DNA of 64,000 nucleotides from Carboxydothermus islandicus (GCF_001950325.1 NZ_BDJL01000007.1:12980-76979), one strand, 5' to 3'. Shown: positions 42,857 through 52,579, counted from the first letter of the stretch. Program-made: numbers and translations. Notes: generated by a model not told the origin, from the sequence alone.

Positions 42857-42885
42857 ATTATAGTATAAATTTTTTTCGCTGTCAA
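42857..42885 (-). promoter_or_regulatory. Exact-consensus sigma-A promoter of the Cys-peptide operon
   Basis: Minus-strand TTGACA (42885-42880), 17-nt spacer, TATAAT (42862-42857), 26 nt before the FmdB start. All twelve bases match the consensus. Confidence 0.92.
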
Positions 42886-42901
42886 TAATATATGTGTAAA
42901 A

Positions 42902-43675
42902 TTATTCTTCCATTACCCCTGATTTTTTAAACAGCTGGATAAAGTTTAAAATAAACTGAAGTTCCTTTTCATTCAAGGTACAAATACTGCTCAATAGCGA
43001 TTGAACGTTGGGATTTAGCAAAAGCTCCCGTAATTCCGGACTCATTAAATTTAACATTTGCTCCGGAGAGGATTGTTCTAAAATAAAGTAACACGGGGTT
43101 GTTCCCAAAACTTCCGCTAATTTCTCGATAGTTTTTAGCGAAGGTTGAACTTTCCCCTGTTCTATCTGCCCAATTAATCCCGGAGAAACCCCCGCCTGAC
43201 TGGCTAATTCCGCCTGGGTAAGGCCCATATCTTCCCTTAACTTTTTTAACTTGTAACCAAGAGAATGTTCCTTGCCCATTAAATCGGCTACCGATACTCC
43301 CAACTCTTCCGCAATTCGGCGTAAGGTGGCAACGGAAGGGTTAACCGTATCCCTTTCTATTTCACTTAAGTAAGAAACCGATATTCCAACCCGCTGGGCA
43401 AGTTCACTGATAGTAAGCTTTTTTTCTTCCCTAATCAGGCGAATTCGCTCGCCTAAAGTAAGGCTTACTTCCAATTGTTCGGTTTCTAAAATTTGTGCTT
43501 TATTAACGTTTAAAGCTTTGGCAATTTTGTCAATGGTTTTTAAGGACGGCTTTTTGGAACCCCTCTCAATTTCGCTCAAGTAGGAAATTGAAAGACCTGC
43601 TTTTTTGGAAAGTTCATTCAAGGTAAGCCCGCGCTCTTCCCTGAGTTCGCGTATTTTATTGCCCTTGACCGTCAT
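42902..43675 (-). CDS. Regulator with three tandem XRE-type helix-turn-helix domains
   Basis: About 257 residues: three Cro/CI-type HTH units (about 4-60, 72-130 and 138-197), each with the pattern KIRELREERGLTLNELSKKAG and SYLSEIERG or GLIGQIEQG, then a 60-residue helical tail. ATG at 43675 lies 6 nt after AGAGGTG. It likely binds DNA as a multi-headed repressor. It faces the same way as, and lies upstream of, the Cys-peptide operon promoter, so it may control it or itself. Confidence 0.9.
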   Translation of the reverse strand: MTVKGNKIRELREERGLTLNELSKKAGLSISYLSEIERGSKKPSLKTIDKIAKALNVNKAQILETEQLEVSLTLGERIRLIREEKKLTISELAQRVGISVSYLSEIERDTVNPSVATLRRIAEELGVSVADLMGKEHSLGYKLKKLREDMGLTQAELASQAGVSPGLIGQIEQGKVQPSLKTIEKLAEVLGTTPCYFILEQSSPEQMLNLMSPELRELLLNPNVQSLLSSICTLNEKELQFILNFIQLFKKSGVMEE

Positions 43676-43715
43676 TCCCCACACCTCTTTTTACATTTTT
43701 TGATTATACTATTAT

Positions 43716-43743
43716 CTTATATTACTTATACTAAAATAGTCAA
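43716..43743 (-). promoter_or_regulatory. Promoter of the triple-HTH regulator
   Basis: Minus-strand TTGACT (43743-43738), 16-nt spacer, TATAAG (43721-43716). TAGTATA repeats flank the -10 region and could be an autoregulatory site. Confidence 0.5.
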
Positions 43744-43777
43744 CGATTTTTAGCGAAAATTTCGCTATTTACGTAAA

Positions 43778-43813
43778 AACCCTTACCGGCTTTATTCTTC
43801 ACCGATAAGGGTT
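43778..43813 (-). terminator. Terminator overlapping the DUF4911 stop
   Basis: A 12-bp stem with one mismatch (AACCCTTACCGG/CCGATAAGGGTT) followed on the minus strand by TTTTT. The left arm on that strand includes the last codons of the gene. Confidence 0.8.
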
Positions 43814-44007
43814 ACCTTAATAGGCAATTTTTTTAAGGTTGAGATAAGTTCCGCTTTCATGGAGGAAGTAGCGTAAATAGCAACCCGGGCAATTTTCGGA
43901 TCAAGGGTATGCCCAATGCCAAGGCCGTTAAACCCTTCTAAAAGAAAGTCTAAATAAACAATTTCGCTCGGGTTTACCTCAACGATCACCGTTTCCTTTT
44001 CACTCAT
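43792..44007 (-). CDS. DUF4911 family protein
   Basis: 71 residues. VEVNPSEIVYLDFLLEGFNG near the start and a beta-alpha-beta-like pattern match DUF4911, found next to U32 peptidase genes in clostridia. Overlaps that gene by 8 nt. Function unknown. Confidence 0.75.
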   Translation of the reverse strand: MSEKETVIVEVNPSEIVYLDFLLEGFNGLGIGHTLDPKIARVAIYATSSMKAELISTLKKLPIKVTLIGEE

Positions 44008-45211
44008 TTTTAACCCCCCTGGGGATTTTGCGAATTAAACTGTATTTCGGTAGCGGCGGAAATCCGGCAAAATAAAAGCGCATCTGCGGATGGGGAGTTG
44101 AAGGTATTTCCCTTTGTTCTTCATCATAAAGTTTTTGCGCTATTCCTCTTACCGTGAGGCCGTCGGGAGTAAAGATTTCTATATAATCTCCCTTATCAAT
44201 TTTCCCCCGTTGTTCCGCATAATTTAAGCCATCTTGAAAGCCCCAAACGATGCCCACAAATTCGTATTCCAGGGTATAGTTTTTATTATCCACCCTTCCC
44301 TGCTGCGGTTTTCCGTACAAAAAGCCTTTATTGTAAGGCCGGTGGCTTATTTTTAAAAGTTCGTCCTGCTTTTCCATTGATAGAGTTTTTCCCTCTAAAG
44401 CCAGGGTTAAAGCTTCTTTATAAATTCGCGCCGTGGTGGCTACATAGTGAACCGATTTCATCCGTCCTTCGATCTTAAAGCTATTTATCCCAATCTCCAC
44501 CAATTTCGGCAGGTCCTCGATTAAAGAAAGGTCATAAGAGTTAAAGATATAGCTTCCCCGCTCGTCTTCTTCAATGGGAAAAAATTGCCCGGGAGCTTTT
44601 TCTTCATAGAGATGAAAAGGCCAGCGGCAAACCTGGGCACAATCCCCCCGGTTGGCATCCCGTCCGGTAAGGTAACTGCTTAAAAGACACCTTCCGGAGT
44701 AGGAAATGCACATGGCACCATGAACAAACATCTCCAGTTCCATTGCCGTATTTTGACGAATTTCGGCAATCTCCTCCAAAGTTAGCTCCCGCGCTAAAAC
44801 TACTCTTTTGGCCCCCAGCTCTTCCCAGAATTTTACAGCTTCGATATTTGTCGTATTGGCCTGGGTGCTGATGTGGATAGGTATCTCCGGAAGATACCTT
44901 TTTACCAGACGAAAAACCCCCGGATCGGCCACAATTACCCCATCTGGTTTTATTTCGTTTAAAAATTCCAGATAAGCGGGTAGTTCTTTAAGATCTTGAT
45001 TATGAGCATAAATGTTAATGGTAATGTAAATTTTACGGTCAAATTCCCGGGCTATTTCCCGGGCTTTTTTTAATTCTTCCCAGGAAAAATTGCCGGCTCG
45101 GGCCCGAAGCCCGTATTTGGGTCCGGCTAAATAAGCCGCATCGGCGCCATAGACAAAGGCAAAGATAAGTTTTTCCAAATTTCCTGCCGGAGCTAAAATT
45201 TCGTAGTTCAC
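44000..45211 (-). CDS. U32 family peptidase / hydroxylase-like protein
   Basis: 403 residues. The family signature EMFVHGAMCISYSGRCLLSS spans about 156-175, with CAQVCRWPF after it; these cysteines bind a [4Fe-4S] cluster in related YhbU/RlhA/TrhP proteins. From these, tRNA or rRNA hydroxylation is as likely as peptidase activity. Followed by DUF4911, preceded by mltG. Confidence 0.9.
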   Translation of the reverse strand: MNYEILAPAGNLEKLIFAFVYGADAAYLAGPKYGLRARAGNFSWEELKKAREIAREFDRKIYITINIYAHNQDLKELPAYLEFLNEIKPDGVIVADPGVFRLVKRYLPEIPIHISTQANTTNIEAVKFWEELGAKRVVLARELTLEEIAEIRQNTAMELEMFVHGAMCISYSGRCLLSSYLTGRDANRGDCAQVCRWPFHLYEEKAPGQFFPIEEDERGSYIFNSYDLSLIEDLPKLVEIGINSFKIEGRMKSVHYVATTARIYKEALTLALEGKTLSMEKQDELLKISHRPYNKGFLYGKPQQGRVDNKNYTLEYEFVGIVWGFQDGLNYAEQRGKIDKGDYIEIFTPDGLTVRGIAQKLYDEEQREIPSTPHPQMRFYFAGFPPLPKYSLIRKIPRGVKNE

Positions 45212-45222
45212 GGTATGACCCC

Positions 45223-46236
45223 TTAAGGCAGATATTTTTTCACGTTTTGCAAATGCTCCTCATAAGTTTTGGCAAAAGCATGATAACCATCCGGTCGGGC
45301 TACATAAAAAAGATAGTCGTGTTTTACGGGATTTAACGCCGCTTTAATGGAAGAAAGTCCGGGATTAGCAATGGGCCCGGGGGGTAATCCCCGGTATTTA
45401 TAGGTATTGTAGGGCGATTCTATTTTTAAATCCTCTGCTGAAAGCCGTAGCTTATGGCGTCCCAGCGCATATTCCACCGTGGGGCAAAGCTCCAAGAGCA
45501 TCCCTTTTTGCAAACGATTGTAAATTACCCCGGAAATCAACGGCCTTTCTGCTGCCCTTTTGGCTTCGAGCTCGATAAGAGACGCTAAAGTTAGCAGTTG
45601 ATGCAAAGTAAATCCCCGTTTTTGGGCTTCTTTGATAAGGTTTTCCGCTTCAACAATACTGTTAAATTTTTTTAACATCTTACCGATAATTTTTTCTTCA
45701 GTATCGGTATAGGAAATTTCGTAAGTTGCAGGAAAAAGATACCCTTCAAGTTTATACTGGACATTTTCCGGTATTTCTTTCAAATAAGGATAATCATAAG
45801 GAGGATTTTTAGCCAAAGCTAAAACCTTTTTTTCATTAAAACCAAAACTTGCCATTAATTTTGCTATTTTGGCCACGTTGTAACCTTCAGGAACGGTAAT
45901 TTTAAAAGTTAAACTTTTACCTTCCACTACCGTTTTAACAATTTCCGGCGTAGTCATGCTTTTCGTTAACGCATAGGTTCCCGCCTGTAATTTTAAATTC
46001 AGCCTGTGATAGCGAAGGTAAAGAAGAAAAGCCGTTTCACTTTTAATTAACTCTTTTTCCTTTAAAATTTGGGCAATTGTCTCCGGTGACATACCTTTTT
46101 TTACATTAACCACCACAAGTTTATGGTCGTCAGGATTTACAGGGGCCATGTTTTCCTGCCACCAGTACCAAAAGCCAAAAAAAACTGCCAAAACCGCTGT
46201 TATTAAAGCTATTATGCTATAAAGAAGTTTTTTCAT
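45223..46236 (-). CDS. mltG: Endolytic murein transglycosylase MltG
   Basis: 337 residues: one N-terminal membrane helix (6-25), a LysM-like region, and the YceG catalytic domain with LASLIELEAKRAAERPLISG near 215, in which a Glu is catalytic, and GLPPGPIANPG near 287. It cuts nascent glycan strands at the membrane. Confidence 0.93.
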   Translation of the reverse strand: MKKLLYSIIALITAVLAVFFGFWYWWQENMAPVNPDDHKLVVVNVKKGMSPETIAQILKEKELIKSETAFLLYLRYHRLNLKLQAGTYALTKSMTTPEIVKTVVEGKSLTFKITVPEGYNVAKIAKLMASFGFNEKKVLALAKNPPYDYPYLKEIPENVQYKLEGYLFPATYEISYTDTEEKIIGKMLKKFNSIVEAENLIKEAQKRGFTLHQLLTLASLIELEAKRAAERPLISGVIYNRLQKGMLLELCPTVEYALGRHKLRLSAEDLKIESPYNTYKYRGLPPGPIANPGLSSIKAALNPVKHDYLFYVARPDGYHAFAKTYEEHLQNVKKYLP

Positions 46237-46347
46237 CCTTTACCACTCTTTTCTCAACAATTTACCCGGAATTTTTTGCCACTCACAAATTTATGCTTTC
46301 AAAACTTTTTCCCGAAACCTATACTATCAAAAAAAGGAGGGATTGTT

Positions 46348-46860
46348 ATGTTAGCTATTTACGTGGAAAATAGCCAGGAGTTTTTGCAAAAAACCTTTTC
46401 GGCTTTCTGGAAAAATCGTTTGGATTTACTACCCGATACCAAAGCTTTTACCCGAATCCTGCAAAAATACCAGGTAAGTCCTGAGTTTATTCTCTACCAC
46501 CAGAACCTATTTTTAGGCGTTTTTGAAAAAATTAGCGAAGGAATTCTCTACAGCGAAAAAGCAGCCCAGGAATTACGGCTTATCTTTACCATGATTTTGC
46601 AGTATGAAGAAGATCTCAAAGATTTTCTCTTAACCCAAAACTCTACCTTAAAAACTCATCTCCTGAATTTTGGAACAGAAATTTATAACCTTACGTTAAA
46701 TTTTGCCACCGAGCACGAAAACCGCTTAATAAGGGGAATTTGCATTCCCAGAGCAAGTGTAAGCTACGTAAAAATTTTGGAAAACCAGCGAAATATCATT
46801 TCTTTTTACAATCAGCAATTAAAAAAAGAATTTAAGTTTATAAAGAAAGCTTTGCCTTAA
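46348..46860 (+). CDS. Hypothetical helical protein
   Basis: About 170 residues. ATG at 46348 has AAGGAGGG 7 nt upstream; the longer frame from 46276 lacks a site. Mostly amphipathic helices with many aromatic residues and no membrane segment or known motif. I do not recognise the family. It is lone on the plus strand and overlaps the end of the convergent murJ gene by 23 nt. Confidence 0.65.
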   Translation: MLAIYVENSQEFLQKTFSAFWKNRLDLLPDTKAFTRILQKYQVSPEFILYHQNLFLGVFEKISEGILYSEKAAQELRLIFTMILQYEEDLKDFLLTQNSTLKTHLLNFGTEIYNLTLNFATEHENRLIRGICIPRASVSYVKILENQRNIISFYNQQLKKEFKFIKKALP

Positions 46861-48376
46861 ATTTCAAAAAAAGCTTCTTAATATATTTTACCTCTTCCAC
46901 CCCAAAAACCACAAGCAAAGTAAAATACAGGGTTATTCCAAACAAAATAGCGGTAAATAAAGCAACGGTCCGCCCTTCAAATAACAACCAGTAGTATATT
47001 TTGTAAGCACCTATTCCCATTAAAAGAGAGGCAATTAATGATTTAAGAAAGAAGCTTTGCATTTCCCGGTCAAACAAATTGCCAAATTTTTTTTGGGCAA
47101 AATAAAAGAAGAGAACATTACTTAAAATTGCCGCAAAGCTTGTCCCCAAAGCAAGCCCCCGGTGGGCAAGAAAACGGACTAAAATAAGATTCACCCCGAT
47201 ATTCCCCAGAACCGCTAAAGCTCCCACTTTTAAAGGGGTAAGGGTGTCATTCTGGGCATAAAAAAGCCTGGTTAACACCGCATTGATTACGTAAAATACG
47301 ATTGCTAAGCTATAAAAGAAAAGGGCGCCAGCCGTTAACTCGGTTGCCCGGGCATCAAAAGCCCCCCGTTCAAAAAGCACTGCCACAATGGGTGTTGCTA
47401 AAACCATTAGTCCCACCTGAGCCGGCAGGGAAATTACCGTGCTTAGCCTTAAGCCAAAGCGGGTGAGTTCTAAAAGCTTCGATTTTTCCCCCTGAGCCGC
47501 CAACGAGGAAAGACTTGGAAAAATGGCACTTGATACTGCCAGGGAAATCAAACCCAGTGGCAGCTGATAGAGTTTTGCCGCATAGTTTAAAGCAGAAATG
47601 CTGCCTTCAGCAAGGGAGGACGCCAGCATCCGGTCTACCAGTAAGTTAATTTGGGCAAAGGTAGTACCGATGATTACCGGCAAAAACATTTCCCAGGCCC
47701 TTATTACTGCCGGATGGTGGATATCTAAAACCGGCCTGAAATAAAAGCCTGTTTTCTTAAATGCCGGAAGCATAATTAACAGATAAATAGTCCAGCCGGC
47801 TAACGTTCCCCCTACCAGAGCGGTAATCCCCTGGCTTTTTCCAAGCAGCATAACTGCGGCTATCAAAATCACATTGTTTAATACCGGTCCCAAGGCCGGT
47901 GTAAAAAAGTGCTGATAAGCATTTAATACTCCGGTTAAAATTTGGGTTAAACTCATTAAAATTGCCAGAGGAAAAAGCCAGATGGAGAGGGTCCGGGCAA
48001 GTTTTAGAGTGTCCCCCTGAAATCCATAGCCAACAAATTTTATTAAAAAAGGAGCAGTAAAAATTCCTATAACCGTAATAATTCCCAGAGCCAAAAAAGA
48101 CAGCGTCAGGATAGAGTTGGTAACATGTGTTGCTTCTGTATGTTTTTTTTGCGCCAGAAATTCGTTAATTACCGGTACAACTACCACCATTAGCCCGCCA
48201 CCTATGAAACTGGCAAAAAACGTCGGGATAATTTGCGCTGCAAGATAAGCATCCACAAGCTTACTTGCCCCGAACACGGAAGCAATGGCCATTTCCCGGG
48301 CAAAACCTAAAATCCTGCTGGTTAAAGTTAAAGCCATTATTAAAAGGGTGGCTTTTAACACTATTTTCCTGGACAT
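46838..48376 (-). CDS. murJ: Lipid II flippase MurJ/MviN
   Basis: 512 residues with about 14 membrane segments. The family marks SRILGFAREMAIASVFGAS (20-38), GGGLMVVVVPV near 58 and PGGL-like loops are seen. It flips cell-wall precursor lipid II. It follows galE directly. Confidence 0.93.
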   Translation of the reverse strand: MSRKIVLKATLLIMALTLTSRILGFAREMAIASVFGASKLVDAYLAAQIIPTFFASFIGGGLMVVVVPVINEFLAQKKHTEATHVTNSILTLSFLALGIITVIGIFTAPFLIKFVGYGFQGDTLKLARTLSIWLFPLAILMSLTQILTGVLNAYQHFFTPALGPVLNNVILIAAVMLLGKSQGITALVGGTLAGWTIYLLIMLPAFKKTGFYFRPVLDIHHPAVIRAWEMFLPVIIGTTFAQINLLVDRMLASSLAEGSISALNYAAKLYQLPLGLISLAVSSAIFPSLSSLAAQGEKSKLLELTRFGLRLSTVISLPAQVGLMVLATPIVAVLFERGAFDARATELTAGALFFYSLAIVFYVINAVLTRLFYAQNDTLTPLKVGALAVLGNIGVNLILVRFLAHRGLALGTSFAAILSNVLFFYFAQKKFGNLFDREMQSFFLKSLIASLLMGIGAYKIYYWLLFEGRTVALFTAILFGITLYFTLLVVFGVEEVKYIKKLFLKFKAKLSL

Positions 48377-49360
48377 TTACCGGTCATACCCCCGGGGATT
48401 GTTTTTGTGCCACTTCCAGGCAGTTAGAACGATGGTTTTAATATCACCAAATTGGGGAGAAAAATTGAGTTCTTTCTGAATTTTTTCCGAAGAAGCCACC
48501 AGAACCGCCGGATCTCCGGGACGACGCTGGCCGTAACGAACTTTAACTTTTACCCCGGTAACTTCTTCTGCGACATTTATTATTTCTTTTACGGAAAAAC
48601 CTTTCTGGTTGCCGAGATTATAAACGCCACTTTCGTCTTTGTTGAGTTTATTTAAAGCCAGAATATGGGCCTCGGCAAGGTCGTTTACGTGAATATAATC
48701 CCGGATGCAAGTACCATCCGGCGTGGGATAATCGGTCCCAAAAACCGTCAACTCGTCCTGTTCACCTAAAATTACTTTGAAAATCAGGGGAATTAAGTGG
48801 GTTTCCGGGTTGTGGTCTTCCCCAATATCCCCGGCGGGATCTGCCCCGGCAGCATTGAAATACCGTAAGGATACGTAATTAAAACCATGAATTTGGCGAT
48901 ACCACTCAAGGCACTGCTCAATTACCAGTTTGGAATAACCGTAAACATTGGTCGGCTTGTGAGGGAAATCTTCGGTAATCGGCCAGGTTTCCGGTTCCCC
49001 GTAAACCGCTGCCGTACTGGAAAATACTATTTTTTTGACATTAGCTTTAAGCATTACTTTTAACATACTTAAAGTTTTACCGATATTTTCCTCAAAATAT
49101 TTTTCCGGCTGAACCATTGATTCCCCCACTAAACTTTGCGCCGCCAGGTGAATAACCGCTTGGATATCATATTTCTTGAAAATCTCCTTCAGGAGGTTTT
49201 CATCCCCGAAATCGCCCACAATAAGCTTTGCCCCTGTATCTACAGCTTTTTTATGCCCTTTGGAAAGATTATCCACCACCAAAACTTTTTCTTTTTTCAG
49301 GCATAACTGCCGAACTATGTGAGAACCAATATAACCAGCTCCACCGGTAACTAAAATCAT
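48377..49360 (-). CDS. galE: UDP-glucose 4-epimerase
   Basis: 327 residues of the extended SDR family. NAD motif GGAGYIGSHIV at 6-16, active-site Ser and YGYSKLVIEQ near 146, GDPAVLVASS near 291. It interconverts UDP-glucose and UDP-galactose for envelope sugars. Abuts murJ. Confidence 0.95.
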   Translation of the reverse strand: MILVTGGAGYIGSHIVRQLCLKKEKVLVVDNLSKGHKKAVDTGAKLIVGDFGDENLLKEIFKKYDIQAVIHLAAQSLVGESMVQPEKYFEENIGKTLSMLKVMLKANVKKIVFSSTAAVYGEPETWPITEDFPHKPTNVYGYSKLVIEQCLEWYRQIHGFNYVSLRYFNAAGADPAGDIGEDHNPETHLIPLIFKVILGEQDELTVFGTDYPTPDGTCIRDYIHVNDLAEAHILALNKLNKDESGVYNLGNQKGFSVKEIINVAEEVTGVKVKVRYGQRRPGDPAVLVASSEKIQKELNFSPQFGDIKTIVLTAWKWHKNNPRGYDR

Positions 49361-49380
49361 CCAATCCTCTCCTCTAAATA

Positions 49381-50778
49381 TTAATAAACATTTTCCGTTA
49401 CCGAACTTTCTTTTGCAGAAGAGTTTGGAACTTTCCTGGTTCCTACCAGGATAATTTCATTCATTGGTTTATAGTAACTATCCCTCAAGTTTTCCACTTT
49501 TACTACCCGGCCGTTTTGGTAGACTATTCGCTGGGCTTTGGCATACTTGCCAGGGGCTCCTTCCTGTTTAACAACCTTTTTCCCTTCGGGAAGGCTTGAG
49601 TCTTTTACGATAATTGTCTTATAAGGAATAGTTTTCGTAACCCAGCTTTTAATCACCACGTGTTTTTTTAAGCTGGCATCCCCAAAGATTTTAAAGGTAA
49701 TCCGATTGCCGTTAACGTAAGATTTAATATACAGGTAACAGGGCAGGTTATTTTTAAATTTAAAGTCTTTTCCCCCGTCGGTTACCGTCGCATCCCGACC
49801 CGGCGGCACATAAGCCACCGGCAGGGAATGGTTATGCCGCTCAACAATTGTTAAATCGGCCAGCAAAACCGCATTATAAAGAGTAGTGGATACCTGACAA
49901 ACCCCACCACCCAACGCTTCTACCAACTGGTCCCGTATAATCACCGGGGCATTTTTATATCCTTCTTTGGCACTCCTCGGGCCCACCGTTTTATTAAAAG
50001 AAAACACTTCCCCCGGAGCTATTAAAATTCCGTTTAACTTACCGGCAGCTACTCCAATATTATAAGATCGGTTAACTTTCCTGACATCAAAGCTCGTGGT
50101 AAAACTTGCTAAAAGACCGGTTAAACGCATCTTTTTAATGTCTTCGGTGGTTTTATCCGGCAATACTTCTTTTAACTTTAAACCTACTTTTAGAGGATTT
50201 TCCAGTAAATTTGCCCGCACATCTTTTACAGCCTGGTCACTATCCAGCGCAATACCTGTTTTATGGGGAATTATGGTAAAAGTTTCACTGGGCAAAAGGC
50301 GAAACTCCGCGTTTTTGGGTTCGACATAGATTTCTTTGTTAATTTGGTCAAGTTTGGCAGAAAGCTTTTCTTCATCAAGTTGAATAAGATATTTAATATC
50401 AACTGCTTCTTCGTTTAATTGCCGTCTTTCCCTAATTTGCTTTAATAACGAACCTTGACGCCCTAATTTATAAGCTTTTTGGTACATTTCGGCGGTATTT
50501 AACGATATACCAAGGTCGCCTTTTTTATAAGTCCAGGTTTTATTCCCAAGGGTTAACACTACCGGTTGATTTTGAAGTTCGTTATTTAATTCCTCCAAGT
50601 AACTTTTAAATTCTTTAAAAGTCATCCCCCCTACCGGCTTACCTTCCACGGTCACGCCGTAGGCGATTTTCCCCCGGTAAGGCTTTATATAGGTATAGTA
50701 AGAAAAACCCACCATGCCAGCTAAAAGCATAACCACCAGGGCAATTGTTGCAATTAAAACAATGTAGGTCTTTTTCAT
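49381..50778 (-). CDS. VanW-family cell wall protein with G5 domain
   Basis: About 465 residues. N-terminal membrane anchor (5-25), peptidoglycan-binding-type region (about 70-230), VanW domain with GGGVCQVSTTLYNAVL near 295 and RHNHSLPVAYVPPG, and a C-terminal G5 domain (about 375-455). ATG at 50778 follows GGTGGGGG. It acts on or in the cell wall; the VanW reaction is unknown. Confidence 0.9.
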   Translation of the reverse strand: MKKTYIVLIATIALVVMLLAGMVGFSYYTYIKPYRGKIAYGVTVEGKPVGGMTFKEFKSYLEELNNELQNQPVVLTLGNKTWTYKKGDLGISLNTAEMYQKAYKLGRQGSLLKQIRERRQLNEEAVDIKYLIQLDEEKLSAKLDQINKEIYVEPKNAEFRLLPSETFTIIPHKTGIALDSDQAVKDVRANLLENPLKVGLKLKEVLPDKTTEDIKKMRLTGLLASFTTSFDVRKVNRSYNIGVAAGKLNGILIAPGEVFSFNKTVGPRSAKEGYKNAPVIIRDQLVEALGGGVCQVSTTLYNAVLLADLTIVERHNHSLPVAYVPPGRDATVTDGGKDFKFKNNLPCYLYIKSYVNGNRITFKIFGDASLKKHVVIKSWVTKTIPYKTIIVKDSSLPEGKKVVKQEGAPGKYAKAQRIVYQNGRVVKVENLRDSYYKPMNEIILVGTRKVPNSSAKESSVTENVY

Positions 50779-50867
50779 CTTTCCCCCACCTAATCCATGC
50801 AAAGTTTACTATATAATACTACATTATTATACTACTTTTTTTCGTTTTTTCCTTTTTAAACACAAAA

Positions 50868-50892
50868 AAAGAAAGCTTTAAAAGCTTTCTTT
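50868..50892 (-). terminator. Terminator after the DUF1292 gene
   Basis: AAAGAAAGCTTT/AAAGCTTTCTTT inverted repeat followed on the minus strand by TTTTTTT. Confidence 0.8.
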
Positions 50893-51183
50893 TTACTCAT
50901 CCGAACCTTCATCTTCCATTTTTTCGGTCCAGGCATCGGCAACCATTTCCCATTCTTCATCTTCCAGGTCTACCAAAATTTCGTTGCCATCCTCATCCAC
51001 TTCTAAACGGAGAATTACCGCTTCTTCTTCATCTTCTAATTCATCTTCGTCTTCTTCCACTGCCGGAACCAAGATTGCGTACTTCTTGCCCTCAACTTCA
51101 AGAAGGTCAATAACGGCAAATTCAAATTCATTTTCTTCCTCATCAACGAGGGTAATTACTTCGCCCACTTCCATAAATTCCAC
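50893..51183 (-). CDS. DUF1292 family acidic protein
   Basis: 96 residues, very acidic (long Glu/Asp runs), with ITLVDEEENEFEFAVIDLLE near the start. This is the YrzB-like family conserved beside ruvX, ireB and alaS in Firmicutes, as here. Function unknown. Confidence 0.9.
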   Translation of the reverse strand: MEFMEVGEVITLVDEEENEFEFAVIDLLEVEGKKYAILVPAVEEDEDELEDEEEAVILRLEVDEDGNEILVDLEDEEWEMVADAWTEKMEDEGSDE

Positions 51184-51189
51184 CTCTTT

Positions 51190-51606
51190 CTAATTTTTAC
51201 TTTTATAATTTAGATAACCCGACAGGATGAGCGTTGCCGCCAGCTTATCAATCACCTTTTTTCGTTTCCGGCGGCTGATATCTCCGCTTATTAATAGCTT
51301 TTCCGCTTCCACGGTAGATAAACGTTCATCCCAAAAAACGGGTTTAATCCCTGTAAATTTGTAAAGCTCCCGGGCAAACCGCTCAACCAGCTCAGCCCGG
51401 GGTCCTGCAGTCCCGTTCATATTGCGCGGGTAACCAATAACAACTTCGGTAATGTTATGTAGTTCAATGATTTTTTTTATTTCCTCCAAATCTTTTTTCA
51501 AGCTTGTCCGGTTAATAACCGTTAATCCTTGAGCCGTAAGGCCGAGTTCATCGGATAACGCAACCCCAATTTTTTTATCTCCAACATCAAGTCCTAAGAC
51601 TTTCAT
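51190..51606 (-). CDS. ruvX: Holliday junction resolvase-like / rRNA nuclease YqgF
   Basis: 138 residues. GLDVGDKKIGVALSD at 4-18 carries the first catalytic Asp of the RNase H-like fold; VIGYPRNMNGTAG near 57 and FWDERLSTVEAE near 96 the others. Involved in 16S rRNA 5'-end maturation or junction processing. Confidence 0.93.
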   Translation of the reverse strand: MKVLGLDVGDKKIGVALSDELGLTAQGLTVINRTSLKKDLEEIKKIIELHNITEVVIGYPRNMNGTAGPRAELVERFARELYKFTGIKPVFWDERLSTVEAEKLLISGDISRRKRKKVIDKLAATLILSGYLNYKSKN

Positions 51607-51622
51607 TTATTCACCCGCCGGG

Positions 51623-52576
51623 TTAAATTACTTTGATGGCAAAATGCGGACAGTGAGCCCCGCAGTAACCGCAAAAGAGGCATTTCTCCTGATTTACCAG
51701 CACTTTACCGGTCGATCCCAGCGTTAAAGCTTTCCGGGAACAGACTTTAACACACCGTCCACAGCCCTGGCACCAGCTTTCAATATGAAGCTTTTTGGCA
51801 ATCTTTTTTAAGCTCTCTTCTATATTACCATCAATTTCACTTTTTTGAAAGTAGTTTATATTAGCAATTACCTCAATTTCCGATTTCATCCCCACGGCAA
51901 TTGCGGAAAGTTCTTTTATCCCCAGAACGAAGTCAAAAGCTTTTTTAAAATCGCCGCCCAAATGCCCGCCACCTAAAGGCTTCATACCATAAAGCCCTTT
52001 ACCCATGAGATAAGCTTCAGAAATGGCAGCAAGCATTTCCTCAGCCGTGCCATCGGCAATACCTATGCCGCGGTAATTTATCAGGGGATGAATCACTTCC
52101 ACAGCAGGATGCATCATTCCCGCCCTTACCCCGGCAATAAAATGGGTAGAAATACCTGCTGCCCGAACATAGCCTTTTTCCTTGGCCTTTTGGAGATAAA
52201 AAAGGGCCTCCTCATGCCCTTTTAAGGTAAAATACGATTCCTGTTCGTGTAAAAGAAAGATATCTATATAATCCCGCCCCAGGGAAGTTAAAGCTTCTTT
52301 AAGGCTTTTCTCCATAGCCTGGGCTGTTGCCGCATACGATTTTGTGGCAATTACCACCCGGTCCGGGGGCAAACCTTTTAATGCCCTTCTAATATACGGG
52401 TAGGTTTGATAAAGCTCTGCGGTATCGATAAAATTTACCCCGTTTTCTATAGCAAGGCGTATAAGCCGTGCTCCTTCCTTTAAGGGCAAATTTCTTTGCA
52501 ACGGTCCAATGGTTAGAGCTCCAAAGCAAAGCCGTGAAACCTCTATTCCCGTTCTTCCAAGAACCCTTCTTTCCAA
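51623..52576 (-). CDS. Aldo/keto reductase with C-terminal ferredoxin domain
   Basis: 317 residues. The AKR barrel has FIDTAELYQTYPYI near 50 (Asp and Tyr catalytic), ATKSYAATA near 77 and LLHEQESY near 107. The C-terminal 45 residues hold two [4Fe-4S] sites, CQGCGRCVKVCS and CLFCGYCGAHCP. Such fusions are common in anaerobes; substrate is unknown. It sits inside the ruvX-ireB block, which is otherwise conserved. Confidence 0.9.
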   Translation of the reverse strand: MERRVLGRTGIEVSRLCFGALTIGPLQRNLPLKEGARLIRLAIENGVNFIDTAELYQTYPYIRRALKGLPPDRVVIATKSYAATAQAMEKSLKEALTSLGRDYIDIFLLHEQESYFTLKGHEEALFYLQKAKEKGYVRAAGISTHFIAGVRAGMMHPAVEVIHPLINYRGIGIADGTAEEMLAAISEAYLMGKGLYGMKPLGGGHLGGDFKKAFDFVLGIKELSAIAVGMKSEIEVIANINYFQKSEIDGNIEESLKKIAKKLHIESWCQGCGRCVKVCSRKALTLGSTGKVLVNQEKCLFCGYCGAHCPHFAIKVI

Positions 52577-52579
52577 CTT

